DNA from: UBA8517 sp964606975 | GTDB taxonomy: Bacteria > Patescibacteriota > Microgenomatia > UBA8517 | Length of the DNA: 26,540 nt | Assembly (NCBI GenBank): GCA_964606975.1 | Contig: CAZSGY010000031.1 | Span: 1-26,540 of the forward strand | Direction: 5' to 3' | Shown here: in pieces, positions 13,629 to 21,461 of the stretch | Position numbering within the stretch: the first letter of the stretch is position 1 | How the letters are laid out: each line of letters begins with the position of its first letter | The notes under the pieces: generated by a model | What the model saw: only the letters and a program-made list of their open reading frames with translations | Database searches by the model: none | What the model was told of the DNA's origin: nothing | Translations under genes and position numbers: made by a program

Positions 13629-14708
13629 GGACTTCCAAACGTTGGTAAGAGCACACTTTTTAACGCACTTCTTAAAAAGCAGCAGGCATATGTTGCAAAT
13701 TTTCCATTCGCTACGATTGAGCCGAATATCGGAGTGGTTCCGGTTCCTGATCAGAGGCTTTTAAGATTGGCGGAGATTACAAAAAAAGCCGAGAACATGA
13801 CAAGTCTTTCCCCAGAAGTTCCGGCCACAGTTGAATTTGTGGACATTGCAGGTCTTATCGCCGGTGCCAGTAAAGGCGAGGGACTGGGCAATAAATTTTT
13901 AAGCCATATCAGAGAAACTAATGCAATTTGCTATGTTTTAAGAGCGTTTTCGGATCCGGAAGTGGTCAGACAGGGAGTTAAAGACCCGGTGAGCGATTTT
14001 GAGGTTTTAGAAACGGAGCTGGCCCTCGCCGATATACAGACTTTGGAAAAGCAGAAAGACCCGGGGAATACCCCGGACAAGGAACTGCTTAAAAGGTGGC
14101 AAACAGTCCAGAAGTTTAAAAAATCCCTTGAAAGCGGTTCGGTGATTCGAATCACCGAACTGTCGGAGGAGGAGAGAAAAAGCGCCAAGGAACTTGGGCT
14201 TCTGACAGCAAAACCAATTTTAGTGATTCTAAATGTCGATGAAGGGGACTTGAAGCGGGAGAAAGAGATAGAAAAAGAATATGCCGAAAAATTGAAATTG
14301 GATCCGGATCAGATGGTAGTAATTTCAGCCAAAACAGAGAGTGAGCTTTCGGAGCTTTCTAACGAAGACCAGAAAGTTTATATGGATGATTTGGGAATAA
14401 AAAATTCAGGCTTGGAAAGATTAATACAAAAGGCTTTTTCAACCCTCGGACTTATAACTTTTTTGACTGCCGGAGAAAAAGAAGTCAGGGCTTGGACAAT
14501 TAAAAAGGGGATAAATGCCCAGGAGGCAGCCGGGGTGATACATACAGATTTTATTAAAAAATTTATCAAAGCCGACGTGGTCGGACTTGATGATTTTTCC
14601 AAGGCTGGCGGCTGGAAAATTGCCCGTGAACTTGGAAAAGTCCGCTCGGAAGGGAGAGATTACATTATGCAGGACGGAGACGTAGTTGAGTTTCGTATCG
14701 GCAGTTAA
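13605..14708 (+). CDS. ychF: Redox/ribosome-associated ATPase YchF (Obg family)
   Basis: YchF/OLA1 is a conserved Obg-family P-loop protein that prefers ATP and binds ribosomes. Seen: the P loop GLPNVGKST at 9-17, the switch-I region FPFATIEPNIG, G3 DIAGLIAGAS near 85-94, and the G4 position reading NVDE (about 206-209) instead of NKxD, which explains the ATP preference of the family. The C-terminal TGS domain ends GDVVEFRIG. The 367-residue length is normal. The gene is intact, but its first eight codons and -10 box lie within the right-hand 40-bp repeat of the upstream insertion. Confidence 0.97.
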   Translation: MSLSVGIVGLPNVGKSTLFNALLKKQQAYVANFPFATIEPNIGVVPVPDQRLLRLAEITKKAENMTSLSPEVPATVEFVDIAGLIAGASKGEGLGNKFLSHIRETNAICYVLRAFSDPEVVRQGVKDPVSDFEVLETELALADIQTLEKQKDPGNTPDKELLKRWQTVQKFKKSLESGSVIRITELSEEERKSAKELGLLTAKPILVILNVDEGDLKREKEIEKEYAEKLKLDPDQMVVISAKTESELSELSNEDQKVYMDDLGIKNSGLERLIQKAFSTLGLITFLTAGEKEVRAWTIKKGINAQEAAGVIHTDFIKKFIKADVVGLDDFSKAGGWKIARELGKVRSEGRDYIMQDGDVVEFRIGS

Positions 14709-14728
14709 TCTATAGCCCTTTTCTATAC

Positions 14729-14757
14729 TTGTTAGGAACCCCAATATTTGATAAAAT
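14729..14757 (+). promoter_or_regulatory. Promoter of the rpsF-ssb-rpsR operon
   Basis: TTGTTA at 14729-14734, a 17-bp spacer and TAAAAT at 14752-14757. It is 8 nt before ATG 14766, which supports that start over the TTG at 14748 (which would lie upstream of the -10). Confidence 0.65.
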
Positions 14758-14765
14758 TCGCTGGT

Positions 14766-15053
14766 ATGAATAAATACGAATTGACTCTGGTTCTGGATGG
14801 AAAATCCGGTGCCGCCAAGAAAAAAAAGGTAACAGAGGTATTGGATAAAATTTTAGCCGTATACAAGGGCAAAATAGCTGAAAGCAAAGATTGGGGAGAA
14901 AAGAAGCTTGCTTACAAGATCGGAAAAAGCCAAACCGGCCTTTTCCTTTTTTTTGAGCTTGAACTGATTCCGGCCGGAGCCAAGGCATTAAATGATAAAA
15001 TAAGGGTAGATGGAGATGTTATCCGATATTTGCTAATCAGAAAAGAGAAATAA
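14766..15053 (+). CDS. rpsF: 30S ribosomal protein S6 (bS6)
   Basis: A 95-residue ribosomal protein of the small-subunit platform that pairs with S18. It shows the family opening NKYELTLVLD, the central EKKLAYKIGKSQTGLFLFFEL segment and the end VIRYLLIRKEK. The frame is open further upstream to a TTG (14748), but the promoter -10 lies inside that extension, and the ATG at 14766 matches family N-termini. It is the first gene of the S6-SSB-S18 operon; ssb begins 1 bp after the stop. Confidence 0.96.
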   Translation: MNKYELTLVLDGKSGAAKKKKVTEVLDKILAVYKGKIAESKDWGEKKLAYKIGKSQTGLFLFFELELIPAGAKALNDKIRVDGDVIRYLLIRKEK

Positions 15054-15054
15054 T

Positions 15055-15549
15055 ATGGCGAAATCATTAAATAAAGTAATGCTCATAGGAAACCTTACAA
15101 GGGATCCTGAAATGCGCTACACCCCTCAGGGAACTGCAGTTTGCACTTTCGGCATAGCTACCAATAGAAGTTGGACAACCGAAAGCGGAGAAAAGAAAGA
15201 TGAGGCGGATTTTCATAATATAGTCGCTTGGAATAAGTTAGCTGAGATCTGCACACAGCTACTTAAAAAAGGGAGAAAAGTATACGTCGAAGGCAGGCTC
15301 TCAACACGTTCTTGGCAAGGTGCTGACGGAACCCAGAAACAAAGAACAGAGGTTGTAATTAGCGATATGGTTATTTTGGATAAGAAAGAAGGTTCTACCG
15401 GGGAAGCGATTGATATTCCCGAACCGGAAATTGAATCTCAGGTAGCGCCTGAAGAGGTGGGAGAGAAAAAAACAAAGAAAGAATCCAAGAAGGAGGAAAA
15501 GGAAGAGAAAAAAGTTGAGGAAGTTAACGAGGAAGATATTCCTTTCTAA
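15055..15549 (+). CDS. ssb: Single-stranded DNA-binding protein
   Basis: An OB-fold protein of 164 residues that coats single-stranded DNA. The fold spans about 1-108 and opens NKVMLIGNLTRDPEMRYTPQG with the usual AVCTFGIATNRSW strand. A highly charged Lys/Glu linker (about 125-158) leads to the acidic tip EEDIPF, the conserved site that binds partner proteins such as repair and replication enzymes. The linker is short, but the tip is canonical. It sits between rpsF and rpsR as in most bacteria. Confidence 0.97.
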   Translation: MAKSLNKVMLIGNLTRDPEMRYTPQGTAVCTFGIATNRSWTTESGEKKDEADFHNIVAWNKLAEICTQLLKKGRKVYVEGRLSTRSWQGADGTQKQRTEVVISDMVILDKKEGSTGEAIDIPEPEIESQVAPEEVGEKKTKKESKKEEKEEKKVEEVNEEDIPF

Positions 15550-15575
15550 GGAATAAAATATAAGATTTTATTATT

Positions 15576-15833
15576 ATGGCAAAGAAAAAAGACATCAAAA
15601 AAAGGAGAAGGATAGTTGAAGTTGCAGTCCCCAGAAATTGTCCCTTCTGCAAGGGCAAGACGGAACCCGACTACAAAGAAGTGGCTTTACTTGAAAAATA
15701 TATAAACGATCGGGCAAAAATTTTGAGCAAAGCAAAAACAGGAATTTGTGCCAAACACCAAAGAAGAATTTCTTTAAGTATCAAAAGAGCTAGGCACCTT
15801 GCCCTCCTTCCATACACACCTTCTTTGGACTAA
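15576..15833 (+). CDS. rpsR: 30S ribosomal protein S18 (bS18), zinc-ribbon form
   Basis: An 85-residue protein that binds S6 and 16S rRNA in the platform. It has a basic N-terminus, CPFC (C22, C25) and CAKH (C58, H61), which would form a zinc site and mark the zinc-containing version of S18. The core YINDRAKIL and the end KRARHLALLPYT are standard. It is preceded by 26 bp after ssb. The L9 gene that follows rpsR in most bacteria is missing; the next gene is a protease with its own promoter. Confidence 0.96.
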   Translation: MAKKKDIKKRRRIVEVAVPRNCPFCKGKTEPDYKEVALLEKYINDRAKILSKAKTGICAKHQRRISLSIKRARHLALLPYTPSLD

Positions 15834-15841
15834 TTTAAGAC

Positions 15842-15870
15842 TTGAGTAATCATGATCTTAACGCTAATAT
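15842..15870 (+). promoter_or_regulatory. Promoter of the S41 protease gene
   Basis: TTGAGT at 15842-15847, a 17-bp spacer and TAATAT at 15865-15870, 7 nt before ATG 15878. A TTAAGA/TCTTAA inverted repeat (15835-15840 and 15856-15861) brackets the -35. Confidence 0.65.
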
Positions 15871-15877
15871 GTAGCTT

Positions 15878-17113
15878 ATGTCTTTGAAACTGGGTTTTTT
15901 GAAAGCAAGGAAAATAATCCTGTCAATCCTGGTACTGGTGGGTGTTTTTACGGGTGGATATTACCTCGGGTTTCAGGGTTACAAAGTCGAGGTAACACAC
16001 GCCCTTAACGTATCTTTTGATCGAAGAGTCCCCGACGATAAAGATGTAGATTTTTCACTTTTTTGGCAGGTTTGGGACCTCATGTCCCAGAAATATTATG
16101 ACAAATCAAAACTGGTTCCTTCGCAAATGGTCTATGGCGCCATTGAAGGAATGGTTGCCTCAGCGGGAGATCCATACACAACATTTCTTCCTCCCGCGGA
16201 AAATAAAATAGTTAATGATAATTTGAGCGGTTCTTTTGGTGGAGTTGGAATTGAAATTGGTTACAAAGAAGATCGTTTAGCCGTGATAGCACCACTTCCC
16301 GGATCACCGGCGGAAAAAGTTGGAGTCAAACCCGGAGACTTTATAGTCAGAATTACAGATGTTGGTAAAAACATCGATATCGATAGCACCAACTTAAGTA
16401 CCGGCGAAGCAGTTACTCATATCCGCGGTGAGGTGGGAACAAAAGTAACGCTTACTCTTATTCGGGAAGGCGTGGGTGAACCGATAATTGTTGAAATAGT
16501 GAGAGAAAAAATCGATGTTCCCTCGGTCAGTATGGAATGGGTGGGTGAAGGTTCAGATATCGCTCATATTAAAGTCGGTGAATTCGGAGCGGAAACCAAA
16601 AATGAGTGGAATAAAGCCGTAAGCGAAATACTTACCAAAGGTAACACCAAAGGAATAATTGTGGATTTGAGAAATAATCCCGGCGGATACATGCAGGCAG
16701 CTATTGATTTGGCCTCTGACTTTGTTCCCATGAATTCAGTAATTGTCATTCAAGAAAACGGTAACGGTTCGAGGCAAGAATATAAATCTGAAACTTTGCC
16801 CAGATTAGATAAATACAAAGTTGTGGTCTTAATCAATGGAGGCAGTGCGTCTGCGTCCGAAATATTATCAGGTGCGCTTAGAGACAACAAAGGAATAAAA
16901 CTTGTTGGAGAAAAAAGTTTCGGAAAAGGTACAATTCAGGAACCAATAGACATGACCGGAGGCGGTGGGGTTCACGTTACCACAGCCAAGTGGCTTACAC
17001 CTAAAGGAGTTTGGGTTCACGAAGAAGGGTTAATGCCGGATGTGGAAGTCGTAAATCCCGAGGACGCATCTATAGATGCGCAACTTAGGGCTGCAGTAGA
17101 AATTTTTCAGTAA
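15878..17113 (+). CDS. S41-family C-terminal processing peptidase (Ctp-like)
   Basis: An exported, membrane-anchored serine protease of 411 residues. An N-terminal membrane helix lies at about 12-30, a linker helix region at about 55-100, a PDZ domain at about 112-200 (GGVGIEIGYKE through PGDFIVRI), and the peptidase core after that. The catalytic dyad is S325 in NGGSASASEI and K350 in GEKSFGKGT, placed 25 residues apart as in E. coli Prc. The length is normal. The product would cut C-termini of periplasmic or surface proteins, or act in wall-enzyme turnover. The HtrA protease follows after 35 bp, so the two envelope proteases are probably functionally linked. Confidence 0.95.
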   Translation: MSLKLGFLKARKIILSILVLVGVFTGGYYLGFQGYKVEVTHALNVSFDRRVPDDKDVDFSLFWQVWDLMSQKYYDKSKLVPSQMVYGAIEGMVASAGDPYTTFLPPAENKIVNDNLSGSFGGVGIEIGYKEDRLAVIAPLPGSPAEKVGVKPGDFIVRITDVGKNIDIDSTNLSTGEAVTHIRGEVGTKVTLTLIREGVGEPIIVEIVREKIDVPSVSMEWVGEGSDIAHIKVGEFGAETKNEWNKAVSEILTKGNTKGIIVDLRNNPGGYMQAAIDLASDFVPMNSVIVIQENGNGSRQEYKSETLPRLDKYKVVVLINGGSASASEILSGALRDNKGIKLVGEKSFGKGTIQEPIDMTGGGGVHVTTAKWLTPKGVWVHEEGLMPDVEVVNPEDASIDAQLRAAVEIFQ

Positions 17114-17148
17114 TTTCCAAGAATTGGTTATAATAATTAACTCTGAAA

Positions 17149-18303
17149 GTGCCCAATAAAAGTGACAGTTTACCAGGTAAAAAAATATTTGTAATCGTTG
17201 CGGTGGCCGCAATAATTCTTCTTGGCATAGGAGCGGGGGCGGTTTTGGACAGAACTTATGGAATTAAAATCTTAGACAGATTTTTACCTAAAACCGAAAG
17301 CAAGGTCTCGGAACGGATAGTTTTAGAAGAGAATGACGTCATAGATGTAGTCAAAAAGGTCGGACCTTCCGTAGTAACAGTTTCGGCAACCCAGCCGGCA
17401 AGACAGATAATTCAGTTTTCTCCGTTCGGTGGTATCAGTCAAAGAAATGAAGACAGCTCTCCACAGGATATCGGCACGGGCTTTGTCGTGTCGGAAGACG
17501 GCCTGATTATCACCAATAAGCACGTTGTTGCTGATGCCGGTTTAAAATACCAGGTTAACAGTGCTGATGGTAAAACATATGAGGTTAAAGAAGTTATCAG
17601 GGATCCGAATAATGATATTGCAGTATTAAAAATTGACGCTTCAAACTTGAGGCCTGTAGAGCTTGGAGATTCTTCTAACTTGCAGGTGGGACAGTTTGTA
17701 ATTGCCATAGGCACCGCTTTGGGGGAGTTTAGAAATACCGTGACCACAGGGGTTGTTTCAGGATTGGGTAGGGGAATAGACGCAGGATCTTCTTATCAGG
17801 GATATGTAGAGCGACTGGATAATGTGATTCAAACCGATGCTGCCATAAATCCGGGAAATTCCGGCGGACCACTTCTTAATTCAGCCGGTCAGGTTGTGGG
17901 AATAAATGTGGCTGTGGCTCAGGGGGCTGACAATATTGCTTTTGCAATTCCCATAAACACCGTTAAAGATGCTTTAGATACCTACAAATCAACCGGAAAG
18001 TTCCCGGCTAAGGCATATCTGGGAGTAGAGTATCAAACTATTTCAAAACAGGCGGCGTTATTAAACAATGTTCCTCAGGGTGTTTATATAGTAAATGTAA
18101 TTGAAGGTTCTCCGGCTCAAAAAGAAGATGTCCGGGTTGGTGACATAATTTACAAAGTTGATAATAGTCCATTGGGCACGGACACAGATTCCCTAAGTAG
18201 GATCATTTCTTCTAAGAAACCGGGTGACGGCATGGTGCTAACTATTTGGAGAGACGGAGAGACAAAGGATATTAATGTGACTCTCTCTGAATTTCAGCAG
18301 TAA
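17149..18303 (+). CDS. HtrA/DegP-family membrane-anchored serine protease
   Basis: An envelope quality-control protease of 384 residues with an N-terminal membrane helix (about 12-33). The trypsin-like domain has catalytic H125 (ITNKHVV), D156 (NNDIAVL) and S238 (GNSGGPLL). A single PDZ domain occupies about 285-380, which fits the HtrA/DegS pattern. The start is GTG at 17149; TATAAT (17129-17134) lies 14 nt upstream. The stop abuts, with no gap, the stop of the convergent release-factor gene. Confidence 0.95.
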   Translation: MPNKSDSLPGKKIFVIVAVAAIILLGIGAGAVLDRTYGIKILDRFLPKTESKVSERIVLEENDVIDVVKKVGPSVVTVSATQPARQIIQFSPFGGISQRNEDSSPQDIGTGFVVSEDGLIITNKHVVADAGLKYQVNSADGKTYEVKEVIRDPNNDIAVLKIDASNLRPVELGDSSNLQVGQFVIAIGTALGEFRNTVTTGVVSGLGRGIDAGSSYQGYVERLDNVIQTDAAINPGNSGGPLLNSAGQVVGINVAVAQGADNIAFAIPINTVKDALDTYKSTGKFPAKAYLGVEYQTISKQAALLNNVPQGVYIVNVIEGSPAQKEDVRVGDIIYKVDNSPLGTDTDSLSRIISSKKPGDGMVLTIWRDGETKDINVTLSEFQQ

Positions 18304-19002
18304 TTATTGAAGATCTTTAGTTAACTCAATTACCCGGTCAAGTTCTCCGTCCATGATAATTTCCAGTTTGCCCCAGCTTTTGACAATTCGATGATCGGTG
18401 ACTCTATCTTGAGGAAAATTGTAAGTTCTGATTTTTTCAGACCTCATACCGCGGCCTATTACAGATCTATAGCCTGCGACAGTCCTCATCTTTTCTGCTT
18501 CCTGTTTTTCCCAAAGACGGGAACGAAGAAGGGAGAGTGCGATCTGTCTATTTTGTTCCTGAAAACGTTCCTCGCGGGCTTCTACGACAAGTCCTGTGGG
18601 TTTGTGAACCAATCTGACAGCCGTTGAAACTTTGTTGACGTTTTGACCTCCGTGTCCGCCTGCGCGGGTAAATTGCCAATCCAGGTCATTGGGGTTAATT
18701 TGAATTTCCGTCTCCTTAATCTCAGGGAGAACCACTACTGTAGCAGTAGAAGTGTGGATTCTACCTCTTCTTTCAGTTGTGGGAACTCTCTGTACTCTGT
18801 GGACTCCGGATTCATTTTTTAAAAGGTCGAATACCTGACTTCCTGAGATTCTAACTGTCTTTTCGTCGATTTGTGTCGCCTTCCAGCCTTTTTTGGTAGC
18901 AAAGCGGATATACATTCTAAGTAAATCCTGGCCCCAAAGTTTAGCCTCATCTCCTCCTGTTGCGCCCCGGATTTCAAGATAAACTGTTTGGTTAAGATGC
19001 AT
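18304..19002 (-). CDS. prfA: Peptide chain release factor 1, lacking N-terminal domain 1
   Basis: This class I release factor cleaves peptidyl-tRNA at stop codons. The product from ATG 19002 is 232 residues against about 360 for normal RF1: it starts at domain 2 (VYLEIRGATGGDEA). The RF1-type codon-reading motif PxT is PTT at 74-76, and the catalytic GGQ is at 118-120 (GHGGQNVNK). Domain 1, about 105 residues that contact the L11 region and RF3, is absent, and only 50 bp separate the start from rpmE. A promoter fits this start: TTGCAA (19033-19038), an 18-bp spacer and CATACT (19009-19014), 6 nt before the ATG. The PxT reading suggests UAA/UAG use; a separate RF2 would handle UGA. Confidence 0.9.
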   Translation of the reverse strand: MHLNQTVYLEIRGATGGDEAKLWGQDLLRMYIRFATKKGWKATQIDEKTVRISGSQVFDLLKNESGVHRVQRVPTTERRGRIHTSTATVVVLPEIKETEIQINPNDLDWQFTRAGGHGGQNVNKVSTAVRLVHKPTGLVVEAREERFQEQNRQIALSLLRSRLWEKQEAEKMRTVAGYRSVIGRGMRSEKIRTYNFPQDRVTDHRIVKSWGKLEIIMDGELDRVIELTKDLQ

Positions 19003-19052
19003 AGTCGTAGTATGTAACACGTAGCGGGTAGCTTGCAAGCTATATTTTACTT

Positions 19053-19367
19053 TTACTTGCTACTAATTGATCGAAGCTCTGCAAGTGATTCCGGCCTTTG
19101 GGCTTCTTCTTGGAGTCTTTTTTCCTGTTTGATCCTTCTTTTCTCAGATTTGCTGACATGTTTTCCGGCGTTGGCCAATTTGGCCTTGAAGGCGTCGACA
19201 CGTCCGGCAGAATCGACGAACTTCATTTGTCCGGTGTAGAAGGGGTGGCAAGCATAACAGACCTCAACGCGTATTTCAGGAGTGGTTGCTCCGGTTGTAA
19301 ATATGTTGCCGCAGGCACAAGTTACCTTTGCCTCAGTAAACCATTTTGGATGAATTGCTGCTTTCAT
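19053..19367 (-). CDS. rpmE: 50S ribosomal protein L31 (bL31), zinc form, with C-terminal extension
   Basis: A large-subunit surface protein of 104 residues. The zinc cysteines are C17, C19, C37 and C40 (CACGN and CYACHPFYTG). The core MKAAIHPKW...GRVDAFKAKL matches the family; a Lys/Glu-rich helical tail (about 70-104) lengthens it beyond the usual 65-80 residues. It lies upstream of the release-factor gene (50 bp), a pairing common in bacteria. Confidence 0.95.
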   Translation of the reverse strand: MKAAIHPKWFTEAKVTCACGNIFTTGATTPEIRVEVCYACHPFYTGQMKFVDSAGRVDAFKAKLANAGKHVSKSEKRRIKQEKRLQEEAQRPESLAELRSISSK

Positions 19368-19376
19368 AGATAGGGA

Positions 19377-19405
19377 ATTTTATCATTTCTGAAGTAATTC
19401 GGCAA
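19377..19405 (-). promoter_or_regulatory. Promoter of rpmE (minus strand)
   Basis: On the minus strand: TTGCCG (19405-19400), a 17-bp spacer and TAAAAT (19382-19377), 9 nt before the ATG at 19367. Confidence 0.6.
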
Positions 19406-19421
19406 CATCCTTCGAGGATCG

Positions 19422-20351
19422 TCACCGGGCATGATCGGGCAATTCTTTTTTGGGCCGTCTTTTGTACTCTGCCAAGATTACACCGATGATAATTACGGCG
19501 CTGCCAATTAAGAAAGGAGTGTCCACATTTTCCTTGAGCCAGAGAACCGAAAGGGGAACACCGAAAATCGGATAAAGATATGCAAAAATACCAACTTCAC
19601 CTATTTCAATCGTTTTTTCTGCTCTGTGCCAAAGAATGTAGGCTATGGTGCCTGAAAGGACTGCCATATAAACGACACCCAGATGGTAACTGAAAGGCAC
19701 GGCAGTTATTACTTGCATATTTGTACTTACAAGCTGAGAGATCGAAAACGGAAGTATTGTGATAAAACCTACAATAAATGCTAAGTTCGTAGAAGCTGCG
19801 GGATCAACTCCGCGCCGCATAATTTTTTTAACAAGCACTGCGGCTGCCGTTCCAACCATAATATGGGCAAAAACCAAAAGGTTGCCTTCAAGACCGGCAA
19901 AATCTTTGTGTCCGTTAATAATCGGGCTGGCAACTGTTATAAATGTTCCCGTAAGAGCTATAAGAAGTCCCCATCCCTCCCTTTTTGTTATCCGTTCTTT
20001 TAGAAAGAACACTCCGGCAATCGCAGTGGTAATTGGAGCCATAGAAGAAATCAGGCTTGAGTCAACGGCAGACGTTTTATCGGTGCCTAAAAAGAGCAGT
20101 CCCAAATCAACGGTTGTTAATAAAAATCCTGTCAAAATAAGGAAAACAAGGGTTTTTCTGTCTCTCGGAAGTTTTGTTTTTGTAAAAAGAAAAAAGAAAA
20201 CCGCAATTACTGCCGATATGAAAAATCTATATGTTAAAAATACTGCAGGAGAAAAACCACCCAACGTATATTTGATGATGGGGGATGCGGCTCCCCAGAT
20301 TACAGCGACCCCTAATAGTTCGAGATAAGCACGCTTTCTGGCAGAACTCAT
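19422..20351 (-). CDS. EamA/DMT-family transporter
   Basis: An inner-membrane transporter of 309 residues from ATG 20351, with about ten membrane helices in two EamA repeats (about 6-140 and 150-292). The first repeat has the WGAASPIIKY entry and the second ends IGSAVIIIGVILAEY, both typical. Substrates in this superfamily vary (amino acids, sugars, metabolites), and none can be assigned here. The frame stays open to an ATT at 20366, but ATG 20351 gives the normal N-terminus. GATAAT lies 7 nt upstream within a repetitive spacer. It follows hisS on the same strand with a 48-bp gap. Confidence 0.9.
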   Translation of the reverse strand: MSSARKRAYLELLGVAVIWGAASPIIKYTLGGFSPAVFLTYRFFISAVIAVFFFLFTKTKLPRDRKTLVFLILTGFLLTTVDLGLLFLGTDKTSAVDSSLISSMAPITTAIAGVFFLKERITKREGWGLLIALTGTFITVASPIINGHKDFAGLEGNLLVFAHIMVGTAAAVLVKKIMRRGVDPAASTNLAFIVGFITILPFSISQLVSTNMQVITAVPFSYHLGVVYMAVLSGTIAYILWHRAEKTIEIGEVGIFAYLYPIFGVPLSVLWLKENVDTPFLIGSAVIIIGVILAEYKRRPKKELPDHAR

Positions 20352-20398
20352 AGTATCAATTATCAATTATCAATTTATAATTTACAATTAGGGAAAAA
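20352..20398. repeat. AT-rich short tandem words between hisS and the transporter gene
   Basis: Imperfect repeats of a tcaatta-like 7-mer (tatcaattatcaatttataatttacaatta-type, in parts). It is one of several low-complexity spacers in the window. No room remains here for a missing HisRS C-terminal domain. Confidence 0.5.
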
Positions 20399-20399
20399 G

Positions 20400-21308
20400 T
20401 TAGGGAAGAAGGTCAATTATCCTATCGATTCCGAAAGAAAAGCCGACCGCGGGAATAGTACGCCCTGCAAACATACCGATTAAATTGTCATAACGTCCGC
20501 CTCCGCCGATAGACAATCCGCCGGGAGTGTTATCCAACTTTAGCTCAAAAATTGTTGATGTGTAATAATTTAACCCTCTGGCCAAATAGGGATTAAACGC
20601 AAAATCTACTCCTTCTTTAAATCCTTTGTCAGTCATTTTCTTGAATATTTCATTTAACCTTTCTGTCTTTTGCGCGTTTTCTAATTTGGCAAACAAAATT
20701 TCGGCATTCTGCAAGTTAGATTTATTAAGTAGTTCGACCACCGCCTCGCGGCCGATTTTGTCGATTTTGTCGATAATGCCGACAGTTTCGGTAGTAAAGC
20801 CAATTTGATCAAATAGTTTGCGGTCGTTAATTTGTAGAATTGCCCGGTCAAGTCCGATTGCACGCGCCCCTTCAATTGCGGCCATGATAACCCTTACATC
20901 CGCGTCAGTGCTGTCAGATCCTACAGTATCAAAATCAAATTGAGTAAATTCGCGTCTTCTGCCTTTCTGCGGATTTTCGCCTCTGAATACCTGTCCGATC
21001 TGGTATCTGGAGAATGTCGGTGTAAGAAGTCCTAAATTATTTGCAACAAAACGCGCTAAAGGCACTGTTAGGTCGTAACGGAGGGCAAGCTTCCTCCCGC
21101 CTTTATCCTCAAATGTGTAAACAAGCTTCTCGTCTTCGCCGTATTTTCCCAAAAGCGTTTCTGCAAATTCTACAGTGGGGGTTTCTAGGGGGGAAAACCC
21201 ATATTTTTCCAATACAACTATGGCGGCGTTTATCATTAGCCGCCTTTTTGCTGCCTCTTCGGGTAAAGTGTCCCCGAATCCCTTTGGTGTACGTGGCCCT
21301 TTTTGCAT
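20400..21308 (-). CDS. hisS: Histidyl-tRNA synthetase without anticodon-binding domain
   Basis: A class II synthetase of 302 residues against about 420 normally. The catalytic domain is complete: RYDLTVPLAR (77-86), motif 2 with FRGE and GRRREF around 108-121, the histidine-specific RGLNYYT (244-250; Asn replaces the usual Asp) and motif 3 GFSFGIDR (289-296). The protein ends six residues later, so the C-terminal anticodon-binding domain of about 90-100 residues is missing. It is not a HisZ-type paralogue by its intact histidine motif, although HisZ also lacks that domain. A -10 TACACT (21320-21315) ends 6 nt before the ATG, with TTGGCG 16 bp further upstream in a GC-rich repeat. Confidence 0.93.
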   Translation of the reverse strand: MQKGPRTPKGFGDTLPEEAAKRRLMINAAIVVLEKYGFSPLETPTVEFAETLLGKYGEDEKLVYTFEDKGGRKLALRYDLTVPLARFVANNLGLLTPTFSRYQIGQVFRGENPQKGRRREFTQFDFDTVGSDSTDADVRVIMAAIEGARAIGLDRAILQINDRKLFDQIGFTTETVGIIDKIDKIGREAVVELLNKSNLQNAEILFAKLENAQKTERLNEIFKKMTDKGFKEGVDFAFNPYLARGLNYYTSTIFELKLDNTPGGLSIGGGGRYDNLIGMFAGRTIPAVGFSFGIDRIIDLLP

Positions 21309-21328
21309 ATATTTAGTGTATCACAACA

Positions 21329-21354
21329 CCCCCCTTCGCCAAGGCTACGGGAGG
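21329..21354. repeat. GC-rich imperfect palindrome upstream of hisS
   Basis: CCTTCGCCAAGGCTACGGG with flanking C and G runs can form a short imperfect stem. It resembles GC-rich palindromic units I associate with intergenic regions of candidate-phylum genomes; no second copy is seen in this window. It overlaps the hisS -35. Confidence 0.45.
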
Positions 21355-21377
21355 ATTGTTTTTATCTTTTTAAAAAC

Positions 21378-21401
21378 AAAAAAAAGGAACCTTTCGGTTC
21401 C
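21378..21401 (-). terminator. Intrinsic terminator of the candidate ncRNA
   Basis: Minus strand: GGAACC-GAAA-GGTTCC, a perfect 6-bp stem with a GNRA-type loop (21401-21386), followed directly by eight T residues (21385-21378). The T run exists only on the minus strand, which fixes the direction. Confidence 0.85.
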
Positions 21402-21461
21402 CTATATTATCGATCTCCTGAGTTTTACGCTTCAGGCTGGCGCCCCGTATTTGGCGGGGTC

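Noticed and set aside
19759..20328. 189-residue plus-strand frame opposite the transporter gene
   Set aside because: It is a shadow of the EamA gene: rich in basic and Pro residues and lacking any family signature, while the minus frame is a clear ten-helix transporter.
21386..21401. GGAACC-stem region as a T-box antiterminator (GGNACC) upstream of hisS
   Set aside because: The rest of the T-box consensus and a stem-I specifier loop are not visible, and the hairpin is explained as a simple terminator.
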